Source: Pseudomonas antarctica (GTDB lineage Bacteria > Pseudomonadota > Gammaproteobacteria > Pseudomonadales > Pseudomonadaceae). Taken from it: a stretch of 64,000 bases of DNA. The notes beneath the pieces are model-generated. The model was given only the letters and a program-made list of their open reading frames with translations, searched no databases and was not told the DNA's origin. The position numbers were made by a program, and so were the translations under genes. The stretch covers positions 1 to 64,000 of the forward strand of contig NZ_UYXQ01000022.1 in the NCBI RefSeq assembly GCF_900624995.1, given 5' to 3'. Of the stretch, positions 43,860-53,200 are shown piece by piece. The first letter of the stretch is position 1, and every line of letters begins with the position of its first letter.

Positions 43860-45262
43860 ATCAGCCCCGTCATTGCCCGGCCGTCCTGATCGCCGCACCG
43901 GCGTCTGGCCAGGGCAAAACCACCGTCACCGCTGCGCTTGCCCGTTTGCACCGTAACTTGGGGCGCAAGGTGCGTGTGTTCAAATGCGGGCCGGACTTTC
44001 TCGACCCGATGATTCACGAGCGCGCCAGCGGTGCGCCGGTGTATCAGTTGGACATGTGGATGGTCGGCGAGCAGGAAAGTCGCCGTTTGCTGTGGGAAGC
44101 GGCGGGCGAGGCTGACCTGATCCTGATTGAAGGCGTGATGGGCCTGTTCGATGGCACGCCCTCCAGCGCCGACCTGGCGCGGCACTTTGGCGTGCCGGTG
44201 CTCGGCGTGATCGACGGCACCGCCATGGCCCAGACCTTCGGTGCGCTGGCCTTGGGCCTGGCGCGTTATCAGCCGGACCTGCCCTTCGCCGGCGTGCTGG
44301 CCAACCGTGTCGGCACCCTGCGCCATGCGCAATTGCTCGAAGGCAGCCTCACCGAAGGCCTGCGTTGGTATGGTGCGTTGTCGCGTGAAACCGGGATCGA
44401 ATTGCCCAGCCGTCACTTGGGCCTGGTGCAAGCCAGCGAATTGAATGACCTCGACGTGCGCCTGGACGCCGCTGCCCAAGCCTTGGGCAGCAGTTGCGAA
44501 GTCGCCTTGCCGCCGCCGGTGACCTTCGCCGCGCCCGAAGTGGTCGAGGCTGAACCGTTGCTGGCCGGTGTGCGCATCGCCGTGGCCCGTGACGAAGCCT
44601 TTGCCTTCACCTATGGCGCCAGCCTCGACCTGCTGCGGGCGATGGGCGCCGAGTTGTGCTTCTTCTCGCCGATTCACGATAGCGAATTACCTGACGCCGA
44701 CAGCCTGTATTTGCCCGGTGGTTACCCGGAACTGCACCACCAGGCGCTGTCGGAAAACACCCCGATGCTCGACGCGATCCGCGCCCATCACGCCGCCGGT
44801 AAACCCATGCTCGCCGAATGTGGCGGCATGCTCTACCTGCTGGACTCGCTGACCGATGTCGACGGCACCCGTGCCGAACTGGTCGGCCTGCTGCAAGGGG
44901 ATGCGGTGATGCAAAAGAAGCTCGCAGCCCTGGCCCTGCAAAGCGTCGAGTTGCCCGAAGGTGAGCTGCGCGGTCACACCTATCACCATTCCCTGACCAG
45001 TACCGAGTGGCAACCAATTGCCCGTGGCCTGAGCCCGAACGGCGGGCGCGGTGCTGAGGCGGTTTACCGACAGGGGCGGATGACGGCTTCCTACGTGCAC
45101 TTTTACTTTCCCTCCAATCCGGCTGCGGTGGCTGCACTGTTTGCGCCAGACCTGAAGATCGCTATCGCAGCGATGGAGCGACCCGACAAGCCAGCTCCCA
45201 CGATTGACCGAGTTGACACGCAATCTAATGTGGGAGCGGGCTTGCCCGCGATAGGGTCATGA
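43856..45262 (+). CDS. cobB: Cobyrinate a,c-diamide synthase
   Basis: A 468-residue ATP- and glutamine-dependent amidase acting on carboxylates a and c of cobyrinate (CbiA in the anaerobic nomenclature). The N-terminal P-loop is APASGQGKTTVTAALARLH near 13-31, and the class I amidotransferase Cys lies in MLAECGGMLYLLDSL. The start is a TTG overlapping the cobO stop, the only in-frame start fitting the family N terminus. Residues from about 444 to the end are encoded by a REPIN (PAPTIDRVDTQSNVGAGLPA), giving a tail unlike the family. The stop overlaps the bluB start (ATGA), so coupling is preserved. Confidence 0.92.
   Translation: MNQPRHCPAVLIAAPASGQGKTTVTAALARLHRNLGRKVRVFKCGPDFLDPMIHERASGAPVYQLDMWMVGEQESRRLLWEAAGEADLILIEGVMGLFDGTPSSADLARHFGVPVLGVIDGTAMAQTFGALALGLARYQPDLPFAGVLANRVGTLRHAQLLEGSLTEGLRWYGALSRETGIELPSRHLGLVQASELNDLDVRLDAAAQALGSSCEVALPPPVTFAAPEVVEAEPLLAGVRIAVARDEAFAFTYGASLDLLRAMGAELCFFSPIHDSELPDADSLYLPGGYPELHHQALSENTPMLDAIRAHHAAGKPMLAECGGMLYLLDSLTDVDGTRAELVGLLQGDAVMQKKLAALALQSVELPEGELRGHTYHHSLTSTEWQPIARGLSPNGGRGAEAVYRQGRMTASYVHFYFPSNPAAVAALFAPDLKIAIAAMERPDKPAPTIDRVDTQSNVGAGLPAIGS
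45185..45252. repeat. REPIN inside the 3' end of cobB
   Basis: Inverted REP arms at 45185-45201 (GACAAGCCAGCTCCCAC) and 45229-45252 (GTGGGAGCGGGCTTGCCCGC core) lie fully within the cobB reading frame, just before the ATGA junction with bluB. The element adds about 24 codons to cobB. Confidence 0.85.
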
Positions 45263-45909
45263 CTGACAACGCCTTCCCCCAAGCCGACCGCGACGCCGTC
45301 TACCGCGCCATCGCCGAACGCCGCGACATGCGCCACTTCACAGGTGGCAGCGTGGCCCCCGACTTACTGCACCGCCTGCTCCAGGCCGCGCACCAGGCGC
45401 CCAGCGTCGGCTTGATGCAGCCTTGGCGGTTTATCCGCATCAGCGAACGCCCATTGCGCGGGCAGATTCAGCAACTGGTGGAAGAAGAGCGCGTGCGCAC
45501 CGCCGAGGCGCTGGGCGAGCGCTCCGATGAGTTCATGAAGCTCAAGGTTGAAGGCATCCACGACTGCGCCGAGGTACTGGTGGCAGCACTCATGGATGAT
45601 CGCGAACGCCATATCTTTGGCCGCCGCACCTTGCCGGAAATGGACATGGCGTCGTTGTCTTGTGCGATCCAGAATCTGTGGCTGGCGGCTCGCGTCGAAG
45701 GCCTGGGGATGGGGTGGGTCTCGTTGTTCGAACCGCAAGCATTGGCCGATCTGCTCGGCTTGCCGCCTGGCGCCAAACCCCTTGCGGTGTTGTGCCTGGG
45801 CCCGGTCGCCGAGTTCTACCCGGCACCGATGTTGCAGCTCGAAGGCTGGGCCGAGCCGCGGCCGCTGAGTGACATGTTGTATGAGAATGTGTGGGGAGTG
45901 AGTCAATGA
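45259..45909 (+). CDS. bluB: 5,6-dimethylbenzimidazole synthase
   Basis: A 216-residue flavin enzyme that breaks down FMNH2 with oxygen to make 5,6-dimethylbenzimidazole, the lower ligand of vitamin B12. The nitroreductase-like fold is shown by [10 protein letters not shown] near 21-30, [13 protein letters not shown] near 47-59 and [16 protein letters not shown] near 141-156, features of BluB. The ATG overlaps the cobB stop (ATGA), and its own stop overlaps cbiB. Its presence means this organism can make the aerobic lower ligand itself. Confidence 0.93.
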   Translation: MTDNAFPQADRDAVYRAIAERRDMRHFTGGSVAPDLLHRLLQAAHQAPSVGLMQPWRFIRISERPLRGQIQQLVEEERVRTAEALGERSDEFMKLKVEGIHDCAEVLVAALMDDRERHIFGRRTLPEMDMASLSCAIQNLWLAARVEGLGMGWVSLFEPQALADLLGLPPGAKPLAVLCLGPVAEFYPAPMLQLEGWAEPRPLSDMLYENVWGVSQ

Positions 45910-46814
45910 GTGTGGCCTTGCTGTGTGTCGCTGCCGTGGCGCTGGATGCGCTGCTGGGCGAGCCCAGGCGCTGGCATCCGCTGGTGGCGTTCGGCAACTT
46001 CGCCGGACGCATCGAGCAACGTTTCAACAGCGGTGGCCGCGGCTGGCGCAGCCACGGCGTGACCGCGTGGTTTGTCGCGGTGGTGCCGCTGACCTTGCTG
46101 GCCACCGCGTTGTCGTGGGCGCCGTATATCGGCTGGGTCCTGGAGATAGTGGCGCTGTACCTGGCGCTGGGCATGCGCAGCCTTGGCGAACACGTCATCC
46201 CGGTCGCCCAGGCGTTGCGCAGTGATGACCTGGATGAGGCGCGCAAACGCGTGAGTTACCTGGTCAGCCGCCAGACCAGCGAACTGGACAGCACCGAAGT
46301 CGCGCGCGCCGCGACCGAGTCGGTCCTGGAAAACGGCAGTGACGCGGTGTTCGCCGCGCTGTTCTGGTTTGTCGTTGCCGGTGTGCCGGGCGTGGTGCTT
46401 TATCGCCTGAGCAACACCCTCGATGCGATGTGGGGCTACCGCAACGAGCGCTTTGAGCGTTTCGGCTGGGCGGCAGCGAAGATCGACGATGTGCTCAACT
46501 ATATTCCTGCACGCCTGGTGGCGTTGACCTACGCCGTGCTCGGCAAAACCCGCCTGGCGCTCAAATGCTGGCGCAGCCAGGGCCCGACCTGGGACAGCCC
46601 CAACGCCGGGCCAGTGATGGCCGCCGGTGCTGGCGCATTGGGGGTGGAACTGGGCGGCGCGGCGGTTTATCACGGTGAGCTGCATCAGCGCCCGCAACTG
46701 GGCGAAGGCCCGGCGGCTGACGCCGATTCCATCGACCGCGGCTGGCAACTGGTGCAGCGCGGCGTCTGGTTGTGGTTGTTGATCCTCTGCGCGGGGGCGC
46801 AATTCTATGCTTGA
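45906..46814 (+). CDS. cbiB: Adenosylcobinamide-phosphate synthase
   Basis: A 302-residue inner-membrane enzyme (CbiB; CobD in the Pseudomonas denitrificans naming) that attaches aminopropanol phosphate to adenosylcobyric acid. Membrane segments are visible near 1-20, 55-75, 80-95, 150-170 and at the C terminus. Signatures: [19 protein letters not shown] near 14-32, [20 protein letters not shown] near 118-137, [14 protein letters not shown], and the [17 protein letters not shown] block. Start ATG overlaps the bluB stop (ATGA); the end overlaps the next gene by 8 bases. Confidence 0.93.
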   Translation: MSVALLCVAAVALDALLGEPRRWHPLVAFGNFAGRIEQRFNSGGRGWRSHGVTAWFVAVVPLTLLATALSWAPYIGWVLEIVALYLALGMRSLGEHVIPVAQALRSDDLDEARKRVSYLVSRQTSELDSTEVARAATESVLENGSDAVFAALFWFVVAGVPGVVLYRLSNTLDAMWGYRNERFERFGWAAAKIDDVLNYIPARLVALTYAVLGKTRLALKCWRSQGPTWDSPNAGPVMAAGAGALGVELGGAAVYHGELHQRPQLGEGPAADADSIDRGWQLVQRGVWLWLLILCAGAQFYA

Positions 46815-47796
46815 GCATGGTGGGCGGCTGCGTAAGGCAGTGATTCAGTACGGGATTGCCGAGGCTGACTGGCTCGACCTGTCCAGCGGCCTGGCGCCCT
46901 GGCCGTGGGCAATCCCTGAGATCCCGTTGCGGGCCTGGGCGCGATTGCCGGAAACCGATGACGGCTTGGAAAAGGCCGCCTGCGAGTATTACAGCGCCGC
47001 CCATGTGTTGCCGGTGGCGGGTTCGCAGGCGGCGATCCAGCTGCTGCCGCGCCTGCGTCGCTCCGGCAAGGTCGGGGTGCTGTCGCCGTGTTATGCCGAG
47101 CATGCCGAAGCCTGGCGCCGCGCCGGTTACGTGGTGCGCGAAGTGCAGGAGCAAGAAGTCGACTTCTTTCTCGACGGCCTCGACGTGCTGGTGGTGGTCA
47201 ACCCCAATAACCCCACCGGCCTGAGCCTGCCGCCGCAGCGCCTGCTGGAATGGCACTCGCGGCTGGCCCAGCGCGGCGGCTGGCTGGTGGTGGACGAAGC
47301 GTTTATGGACGTGACCCCGCAGTTGAGCCTGGCCAGCCAGACCCATCAAGTCGGCCTGATTGTGCTGCGCTCGTTCGGCAAATTCTTCGGCCTGGCCGGT
47401 GTGCGCTTGGGTTTTGTGCTGGCCGAACGCAAGCTGCTCAAGTTGCTCGCCGAACAGCTCGGCCCTTGGGCGGTCAGTGGGCCGACGCGGGTGCTTGGCC
47501 AAGTGTGCCTGCGTGATACGGCCGGGCATGTCCAGCAGCGCAGGCGCTGCATCGAAGCCGGCCAGCGCTTGTTTGCACTGCTTGAACGCCGCGGGTTCCA
47601 ACCCCACGGCGGCTGCGCGTTGTTCCAGTGGCTGATCACGCCCCACGCCGAACGCCTACACGAGTTCATGGCTCAGCGCGGCATCTTGTTGCGCCTGTTC
47701 GTCCACAACAGCAGCCTGCGTTTCGGTCTGCCTGACACTGAGGCGCATTGGTTGCGACTTGATCAGGCCTTGGCCGCTTACAAGGACGTCGCATGA
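46807..47796 (+). CDS. cobD: Threonine-phosphate decarboxylase (PLP-dependent)
   Basis: A 329-residue fold-type I PLP enzyme that makes (R)-1-amino-2-propanol phosphate for the corrin side chain (CobD in Salmonella; CobC in the Pseudomonas denitrificans naming). [12 protein letters not shown] is near the N terminus, [15 protein letters not shown] lies near 135-149, [11 protein letters not shown] near 162-172, and the PLP lysine in [16 protein letters not shown] near 191-206. It overlaps cbiB by 8 bases and cobQ by 4. Length fits the family. Confidence 0.92.
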   Translation: MLEHGGRLRKAVIQYGIAEADWLDLSSGLAPWPWAIPEIPLRAWARLPETDDGLEKAACEYYSAAHVLPVAGSQAAIQLLPRLRRSGKVGVLSPCYAEHAEAWRRAGYVVREVQEQEVDFFLDGLDVLVVVNPNNPTGLSLPPQRLLEWHSRLAQRGGWLVVDEAFMDVTPQLSLASQTHQVGLIVLRSFGKFFGLAGVRLGFVLAERKLLKLLAEQLGPWAVSGPTRVLGQVCLRDTAGHVQQRRRCIEAGQRLFALLERRGFQPHGGCALFQWLITPHAERLHEFMAQRGILLRLFVHNSSLRFGLPDTEAHWLRLDQALAAYKDVA

Positions 47797-49244
47797 GTAC
47801 GTTGATGGTGCAAGGCACCACCTCCGACGCCGGTAAAAGTACCTTGGTGACCGCGCTGTGCCGCTGGCTGGTACGCCAGGGTGTGGCCGTGGCGCCGTTC
47901 AAACCCCAGAACATGGCACTCAACAGCGCCGTCACCGCCGAAGGCGGCGAAATCGGCCGCGCCCAGGCAGTGCAGGCCCAGGCCGCCAACCTGGCGCCAC
48001 ACACCGACATGAACCCGGTACTGCTCAAGCCCAACAGTGACACGGGTTCCCAGGTGATCATTCACGGCCGTGCGGTGACCAGCATGAACGCCGTGGCCTA
48101 TCACGACTACAAAGCGATAGCGATGCAGGCGGTGCTGGCCTCCCACGCGCGGTTACGCGACGCTTACGCGGTGGTGATGGTGGAGGGCGCAGGCTCCCCG
48201 GCGGAGATCAACCTGCGTGCCAATGACATCGCCAATATGGGCTTCGCCGAAGCCGTGGATTGTCCGGTACTGTTGATCGCCGATATCAATCGCGGCGGCG
48301 TGTTCGCGCACCTGGTCGGCACCCTGGAATTGCTGTCGCCGACCGAGCAGGCACGCGTCAAGGGCTTCATCATCAACCGCTTTCGCGGCGATATTGCGCT
48401 GTTGCAGCCAGGGTTGGATTGGCTGGAGGCGCGCACCGGCAAGCCGGTGGTGGGCGTGTTGCCTTACGTCATGGACTTGCATCTGGAAGCCGAAGACGGC
48501 ATCGACCAGCGCCAGATCGACAAGGCCGCGCAGGTGCTCAAGGTGGTGGTGCCGGTGTTGCCGCGTATCAGCAACCACACGGATTTTGATCCGTTGCGTT
48601 TGCATCCACAGGTGGATTTACAGTTTATCGGTCCGGGCCAGCCGATTCCGGCGGCTGACCTGATTATCCTGCCGGGCTCGAAAAGCGTACGCAGCGATTT
48701 GGCGTATTTGCGTGCCAGTGGTTGGGACACGGCCGTGGCGCGGCACTTACGTTATGGCGGCAAGGTGCTGGGGATTTGTGGCGGGTTGCAGATGCTCGGT
48801 GAGCAGATGCATGACCCGCTCGGCCTGGAAGGTGCGGCCGGGTCGAGTGAAGGCCTGGGCCTGCTGGCGTTCAGTACGACGCTGGAGGAAGAGAAGCAGT
48901 TGCGCAATGTGCGTGGGCGGTTGTTGCTGGAGGATGCTCAGGTCAGTGGCTATGAGATCCATGCGGGTGTGACCTCGGGCAGTGGCTTGTCGCGTGCTGC
49001 TGTGCTGTTGGATGATGGCCGTAGTGATGGTGCGCAGAGTGAAGACGGGCAGATTCTTGGCACCTATCTGCATGGGGTGTTCGAGACGCCGGCCGCTTGC
49101 AGCGCGTTATTGCGCTGGGCTGGTTTGGCGTCTGTGCAGGAAGTGGATTACCACGCTTTGCGCGAGCGTGATATTGAGCGGTTGGCGGACTTGGTGGAGA
49201 ACCATCTGGATACCGGCTTATTGCGTAAGCTGTGCGGGATTTGA
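47793..49244 (+). CDS. cobQ: Cobyric acid synthase
   Basis: A 483-residue glutamine-dependent amidase that amidates carboxylates b, d, e and g of adenosylcobyrinate diamide (CbiP). N-terminal P-loop: [20 protein letters not shown] near 5-24, followed by [11 protein letters not shown]. The C-terminal amidotransferase has its Cys in [14 protein letters not shown] near 326-339 and a catalytic His/Glu region in YLHGVFETP. Start overlaps the previous stop (ATGA). It is the last gene before the repeat island that splits the cob cluster. Confidence 0.94.
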   Translation: MSTLMVQGTTSDAGKSTLVTALCRWLVRQGVAVAPFKPQNMALNSAVTAEGGEIGRAQAVQAQAANLAPHTDMNPVLLKPNSDTGSQVIIHGRAVTSMNAVAYHDYKAIAMQAVLASHARLRDAYAVVMVEGAGSPAEINLRANDIANMGFAEAVDCPVLLIADINRGGVFAHLVGTLELLSPTEQARVKGFIINRFRGDIALLQPGLDWLEARTGKPVVGVLPYVMDLHLEAEDGIDQRQIDKAAQVLKVVVPVLPRISNHTDFDPLRLHPQVDLQFIGPGQPIPAADLIILPGSKSVRSDLAYLRASGWDTAVARHLRYGGKVLGICGGLQMLGEQMHDPLGLEGAAGSSEGLGLLAFSTTLEEEKQLRNVRGRLLLEDAQVSGYEIHAGVTSGSGLSRAAVLLDDGRSDGAQSEDGQILGTYLHGVFETPAACSALLRWAGLASVQEVDYHALRERDIERLADLVENHLDTGLLRKLCGI

Positions 49245-49297
49245 CGGTGTACACACGGACTTTAGGTGGGAGCGGGCTTGCCCGCGATGGCGCCCGG

Positions 49298-49328
49298 CCA
49301 GCCAGCCACTATTCAACTGATGCACCGC
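49298..49328 (+). repeat. 31-base direct repeat, left copy
   Basis: Starts CCAGCCAGCCACTATTC and is identical to 49736-49766. Each copy directly follows a GGGAGC-x-GGCTTGCC-x-GCGATGGC REP core, so the duplicated module is about 60 bases long. Confidence 0.85.
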
Positions 49329-49374
49329 ACCCTAAATGTGGGAGCGGGCTTGCTCGCGAAGGCGGTGGGTCGGT

Positions 49375-49697
49375 GTACATATCCATTTCTTTGGTAACGG
49401 CGACCTATGGTTCCGCTCTTACAGCGGGTCACTTTTGGAAAGACCCAAAAGTAACCAAAAGGTCTTCGCCCCACCACTCGGCACCTCGCCTAGGCTCGGT
49501 GTGCCCGAACGCAGGCTTGAATCCGTGGGCCGCCGCGATGGGCCATCCTTGGCCCAGCGCGGCTAACCCGGCGTCCTGCCGGGTTACCCACGGATTCAAG
49601 CCTGCGTTCGGCCAGCGTGGTTTAACGGGGCGACTGAGATCAAAGTCAAAAGCCAGATCAACAGCCAGATCAAAGGCCAGATCAAAAGCAGATCTGC
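49375..49697 (+). repeat. Structured dispersed repeat, copy 2
   Basis: Same element as 32331-32690 and 32850-33187. The junction stem is a perfect 23-bp pairing (49507-49529 with 49587-49609). Inner hairpins are TGGGCCA/TGGCCCA and AACCCGGC/GCCGGGTT. The upstream stem is GAAAGACC/GGTCTTC, and the CCTAGG hairpin is closed by CACC/GGTG where copy 1 has TGCC/GGCA. Three near-identical 12-base units (agccagatcaaa type, 49651-49686) follow the hairpins. Confidence 0.8.
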
Positions 49698-49735
49698 TTT
49701 TCTGTGGGAGCTGGCTTGCCTGCGATGGCGGCCTG

Positions 49736-49766
49736 CCAGCCAGCCACTATTCAACTGATGCACCGC
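49736..49766 (+). repeat. 31-base direct repeat, right copy
   Basis: Identical to 49298-49328. It is followed by GCTCCCACATTT, the closing arm of a REPIN whose first arm is the REP just upstream, so this side looks like the undisturbed original REPIN. Confidence 0.85.
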
Positions 49767-49824
49767 TCCCACATTTGACGGTGCCCACTTCAAGCTACCG
49801 GCCGGCCAATAAAGGTGCCTTCCC

Positions 49825-50346
49825 ATGTATCAGTTGATCCTCGGCGGTGCCCGTTCCGGTAAGAGCCGTCTCGCCGAAAAGCTCGCCAGTGAGAGCGCTT
49901 TGCCCGTTACCTATATCGCCACCAGCCAGCCGCTGGACGGTGAGATGAACGAGCGCGTCGCGTTGCATCGTCAGCGTCGCCCTGATCACTGGGGCTTGAT
50001 CGAGGAACCCATCGAATTGGCGCGCGTTCTGCGTGAAAACGCCGCCGCCGAGTGCTGCCTGCTGGTGGATTGCCTGACCATGTGGCTGACCAATCTGCTG
50101 ATGCTCGAAGACCCGGCGCGCTTGGCGCTCGAGCGTGACCAACTGCTGCAAACCCTGGCTTCATTGCCTGGTGAAATCATTTTTGTCAGCAACGAGACCG
50201 GTCTGGGTGTCGTGCCGCTGGGCGAATTGACTCGCCGCTATGTGGATGAAGCCGGTTGGCTACATCAAGCCTTGGCTGAGCGCTGTCAGCGTGTTGTCCT
50301 GACCGTCGCCGGCCTGCCCCTGACTTTGAAAGGTACTGCGTTATGA
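49825..50346 (+). CDS. cobU: Adenosylcobinamide kinase / guanylyltransferase
   Basis: A 173-residue bifunctional enzyme (CobP in Pseudomonas denitrificans naming) that phosphorylates adenosylcobinamide and then transfers GMP to it. The P-loop is [18 protein letters not shown] near 4-21. [17 protein letters not shown] near 47-63 contains the His that carries GMP in the family. [12 protein letters not shown] lies near 81-92 and [12 protein letters not shown] near 118-129. The start ATG at 49825 opens the second half of the cob cluster; its stop overlaps cobT (ATGA). Confidence 0.93.
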   Translation: MYQLILGGARSGKSRLAEKLASESALPVTYIATSQPLDGEMNERVALHRQRRPDHWGLIEEPIELARVLRENAAAECCLLVDCLTMWLTNLLMLEDPARLALERDQLLQTLASLPGEIIFVSNETGLGVVPLGELTRRYVDEAGWLHQALAERCQRVVLTVAGLPLTLKGTAL

Positions 50347-51398
50347 CTGACACTTGGTGGCTCAACCCCTGTAAGGCCATTGACGCTTCGGCGCATGACC
50401 ACGCGCTGGCTCGCCAGCAGCAACTGACCAAGCCGGCCGGTTCTCTCGGCCAGCTGGAGGCCGTGGCGGTGCAGTTGGCCGGCTTGCAGGGCCAGGTCAA
50501 GCCGTTGGTGGATCATGTGTGGATCGCGATTTTCGCCGGTGATCATGGCGTGGTCGCAGAAGGCGTGTCGGCGTTTCCCCAGGAAGTGACCGGGCAGATG
50601 CTGCACAACTTTGTCAGCGGCGGCGCGGCCATCAGCGTATTGGCGCGGCAGTTGGATGCGCAGCTGGAAGTGGTCGATCTCGGGACAGTAACGCCGTCGC
50701 TGAACCTGCCGGGTGTGCGTCACCTGAACATCGGCGCGGGCACGGCCAATTTCGTCAACGGCCCGGCGATGACTGAGGCTCAGGGTCGATTGGCCCTGCA
50801 CGCCGGCCGCGACAGCGCGCGCCGTGCCTTGGCGAGCGGCGCGCAGCTGTATATCGGCGGTGAGATGGGCATCGGCAATACCACCGCCGCCAGCGCCTTG
50901 GCCTGCGCGTTGCTCGATTGCCAGGTGAGCGACCTGACGGGTCCGGGCACCGGTTTAAATGCCCAGGGCGTCAGTCACAAGGTGGCCGTTATTGAGCGCG
51001 CATTGGCGTTGCATGCCGGGCAGCGTGGCGACGCGGTGCAGACCCTGTTCAACCTCGGCGGGTTTGAAATTGCCGCGCTGGTCGGTGCTTACTTGGCCTG
51101 CGCCCAGGAAGGCATTGTAGTGTTGGTGGATGGATTCATCTGCACGGTCGCGGCGTTGGTTGCCGCCCGCCTGAATCCGGCGTGCCGTGAGTGGCTGGTG
51201 TTCGGCCATCGCGGTGCTGAGCCAGGTCATCGGCATGTGTTGCAAAGCCTTGAGGCGCAACCGTTGCTGGAATTGGGCCTGCGCCTGGGTGAGGGCAGCG
51301 GTGCAGCGCTGGCGGTGCCGTTGTTGCGCCTTGCGTGCGCAGTGCACGGGCAGATGGCGACCTTCGCCGAAGCCGCCGTGGCAGACCGCCCGGCATGA
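50343..51398 (+). CDS. cobT: Nicotinate-nucleotide:dimethylbenzimidazole phosphoribosyltransferase
   Basis: A 351-residue enzyme (CobU in the Pseudomonas denitrificans naming) that makes alpha-ribazole phosphate from NaMN and dimethylbenzimidazole, the product of the nearby bluB. Family blocks: [14 protein letters not shown] near 22-35, [20 protein letters not shown] near 63-82, [17 protein letters not shown] near 171-187, and [14 protein letters not shown] near 286-299. The start overlaps the cobU stop and the end overlaps the phosphatase start (ATGA). Confidence 0.93.
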   Translation: MTDTWWLNPCKAIDASAHDHALARQQQLTKPAGSLGQLEAVAVQLAGLQGQVKPLVDHVWIAIFAGDHGVVAEGVSAFPQEVTGQMLHNFVSGGAAISVLARQLDAQLEVVDLGTVTPSLNLPGVRHLNIGAGTANFVNGPAMTEAQGRLALHAGRDSARRALASGAQLYIGGEMGIGNTTAASALACALLDCQVSDLTGPGTGLNAQGVSHKVAVIERALALHAGQRGDAVQTLFNLGGFEIAALVGAYLACAQEGIVVLVDGFICTVAALVAARLNPACREWLVFGHRGAEPGHRHVLQSLEAQPLLELGLRLGEGSGAALAVPLLRLACAVHGQMATFAEAAVADRPA

Positions 51399-51970
51399 CC
51401 TTGCACCTGGACCTGTTGCGCCACGGTGAAACCGAGCTGGGCGGTGGCCTGCGCGGCAGCCTGGACGACGCATTGACCGCCAAGGGCTGGGAGCAAATGC
51501 GCGCCGCCGTGGCGGAGCAGGGGCCGTGGGATCGGTTGATCAGTTCGCCGCTGCAACGTTGTGCACTGTTCGCTCATGAGTTGGGCGCGCGGCTCAATCT
51601 GCCGGTGAGTCTGGAAAAGGATCTGCAGGAGCTGCACTTCGGCGCTTGGGAAGGGCAGAGCGCAGCAGCGCTGATGGAGGCCGACGCCGAAGGCCTGGGC
51701 CTGTTCTGGGCTGACCCCTACCGTTTCACACCGCCAGAGGGCGAGCGCGTCAGCGACTTTTCTGATCGTGTTCTCGGCGCCGTCTCACGTTTGTATCGGG
51801 CGTACGCCGGTGAGCGTGTGTTGCTGATCAGCCACGGTGGCGTCATGCGCCTGCTGCTGGCGCAGGCGCGTGGCTTGCCGCGCGAGCAGTTGCTGAATGT
51901 CGAAGTCGGCCACGGCGGGCTGTTCCGCCTGCAGGTGGTGGCCGATGGTGTGTTGAAGGAAGGAATCTGA
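51395..51970 (+). CDS. cobC: Histidine phosphatase, probable alpha-ribazole phosphatase
   Basis: A 191-residue phosphoglycerate-mutase-like phosphatase. The RHG motif is [14 protein letters not shown] near 5-18, [15 protein letters not shown] lies near 50-64, and the second catalytic His is in [18 protein letters not shown] near 144-161. Position between cobT and cobS makes dephosphorylation of alpha-ribazole phosphate (or adenosylcobalamin phosphate) its likely job. The ATG at 51395 overlaps the cobT stop; the longer frame from 51335 lies inside cobT. Confidence 0.88.
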   Translation: MTLHLDLLRHGETELGGGLRGSLDDALTAKGWEQMRAAVAEQGPWDRLISSPLQRCALFAHELGARLNLPVSLEKDLQELHFGAWEGQSAAALMEADAEGLGLFWADPYRFTPPEGERVSDFSDRVLGAVSRLYRAYAGERVLLISHGGVMRLLLAQARGLPREQLLNVEVGHGGLFRLQVVADGVLKEGI

Positions 51971-51972
51971 CG

Positions 51973-52701
51973 ATGCTGGCGTTCTGGATCGCCCTGCAAT
52001 TTCTCAGCAGCCTGCCCATTCGTTTGCCGGGCATGCCACAGCCCCAGGAGTTGGGGCGTTCGTTGCTGTTTTACCCTGTGGTCGGGTTGTTGTTTGGGGT
52101 GCTGTTGTGGGCCCTGAATACGGCGTTGATGGGGGCACCATTATTGCTGCATGCAGCGCTGTTGCTGACGGCCTGGGTGTTACTCAGCGGTGGTCTGCAC
52201 CTGGACGGCCTGGCGGACAGCGCTGACGCCTGGCTCGGTGGGTTTGGCGACCGCGAACGTACGCTGAGCATCATGAAAGACCCGCGCAGCGGGCCGATTG
52301 CCGTGGTCACGCTGGGCTTGGTGTTGCTGCTTAAGTTCACCGCATTGGTGGCCTTGATCGAGCAACACAACAGTACGGCGCTGATCCTGGCGCCGCTGAT
52401 CGGGCGTGCTGCGATGTTGGCGCTGTTCCTCACGACACGCTATGTGCGTGCAGGCGGATTGGGGCAGGCGTTGTCGGATCATCTGCCGAGGATCGTCGGC
52501 CAACAGGTGCTGATCCTCAGTGGCCTGGCCTGCCTGCTGATCGGTGGTTTCAGCGGCGGAATCGCTGTTTTACTCGCTGCGCTGGGCTTTGTCGGCCTGC
52601 GCCAGTTGATGATCAACCGCCTTGGCGGCACCACTGGAGACACGGCCGGCGCACTGTTGGAGCTGCTGGAAGTCGCGGTGTTGGTCGGCTTGGCGTTGTA
52701 A
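51973..52701 (+). CDS. cobS: Adenosylcobinamide-GDP ribazoletransferase
   Basis: A 242-residue, strongly hydrophobic inner-membrane enzyme (CobV in Pseudomonas denitrificans naming) that joins adenosylcobinamide-GDP and alpha-ribazole to complete the coenzyme. The acidic metal site is in SGGLHLDGLADSADAWLGG near 72-90, followed by MKDPRSGPIAVV near 97-108. Five to six membrane segments. Starts 2 bases after cobC and is last in the cob cluster. Confidence 0.93.
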   Translation: MLAFWIALQFLSSLPIRLPGMPQPQELGRSLLFYPVVGLLFGVLLWALNTALMGAPLLLHAALLLTAWVLLSGGLHLDGLADSADAWLGGFGDRERTLSIMKDPRSGPIAVVTLGLVLLLKFTALVALIEQHNSTALILAPLIGRAAMLALFLTTRYVRAGGLGQALSDHLPRIVGQQVLILSGLACLLIGGFSGGIAVLLAALGFVGLRQLMINRLGGTTGDTAGALLELLEVAVLVGLAL

Positions 52702-52724
52702 CACTTTCTTGCATTTCCATAATC

Positions 52725-52740
52725 GCGGGTATATACACCT
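52725..52740. promoter_or_regulatory. Operator-like site before MarR gene
   Basis: GCGGGTATATACACCT matches 13 of 16 bases of the perfect palindrome found before the MFS gene at 53171-53186. It ends 3 bases before the MarR start codon, so binding would block initiation and give autoregulation. Confidence 0.6.
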
Positions 52741-52743
52741 TCC

Positions 52744-53148
52744 ATGCTTGCCTCCCAATGTTTATGCACCAACCTGCGACGTGCCGCCCGTGGCGTCAGC
52801 AGGCACTACGACGGCGCTCTCGACGGCTTCGGGATCAACGTCGCCCAGTATTCTTTGCTGTGTAACTTGCAACGTTTGGATCAACCGAGCATTTCCAGCC
52901 TGGCTGAAGCCATGGGCCTGGATCGTAGTACCTTGGGGCGTAACCTGCGGGTATTGGAAGGCGAAGGCCTGGTGCAGTTGGTCGAGGGTGATGACTTGCG
53001 CAACCGCCTGGTGGTGTTGACCGTCGCCGGCGAGCAACGTCTGGCCGCCGCATTGCCGGCATGGGAAGCGGCGCAGCAGAAATTGATTGATCAGTTAGGC
53101 GCCGAAAAGCGCGAAACCTTGTTGGCCTTGCTGGACGAACTCGCCTGA
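52744..53148 (+). CDS. MarR-family transcriptional regulator
   Basis: A 134-residue winged-helix repressor. YDGALDGFGINVAQYSLLCN near 22-41 leads into the helix-turn-helix (SISSLAEAMGLDRSTLGRNLRVLE, residues about 49-72) and wing (VQLVEGDDLRNRLVVLT). Near-identical palindromic sites lie before it and before the MFS gene 52 bases downstream, suggesting that it represses both itself and the exporter until a ligand binds. The pair corresponds in order to P. aeruginosa PA1285-PA1286 as I recall. Ligand unknown. Confidence 0.87.
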   Translation: MLASQCLCTNLRRAARGVSRHYDGALDGFGINVAQYSLLCNLQRLDQPSISSLAEAMGLDRSTLGRNLRVLEGEGLVQLVEGDDLRNRLVVLTVAGEQRLAAALPAWEAAQQKLIDQLGAEKRETLLALLDELA

Positions 53149-53170
53149 GCGCGAATTTGCTCGAATACAA

Positions 53171-53186
53171 GCGGGTATATACCCGC
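53171..53186. promoter_or_regulatory. Perfect 16-bp operator palindrome before MFS gene
   Basis: GCGGGTATATACCCGC is a perfect palindrome lying 14 bases before the MFS start codon and repeated with 13/16 identity before the MarR gene. It is the likely MarR binding site. Confidence 0.75.
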
Positions 53187-53200
53187 GACGGAGAATAAGA

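Larger units (their letters stand above)
49245..49824. repeat. Repeat island splitting the cob cluster
   Basis: This 580-base gap is made of REP cores (about 49266-49289 and 49337-49360) and one copy of the structured dispersed repeat (49375-49697). A 31-base perfect direct repeat, 49298-49328 and 49736-49766, brackets the copy. Open frames across the island are translations of the repeat. Transcription must pass through it, or restart, to reach cobU. Confidence 0.8.

Noticed and set aside
49232..49837. 201-codon open frame across the repeat island between cobQ and cobU
   Set aside because: It is a translation of REP cores and the structured repeat, begins inside the end of cobQ, and shows the same repeat-derived peptide as frames in the other copies.
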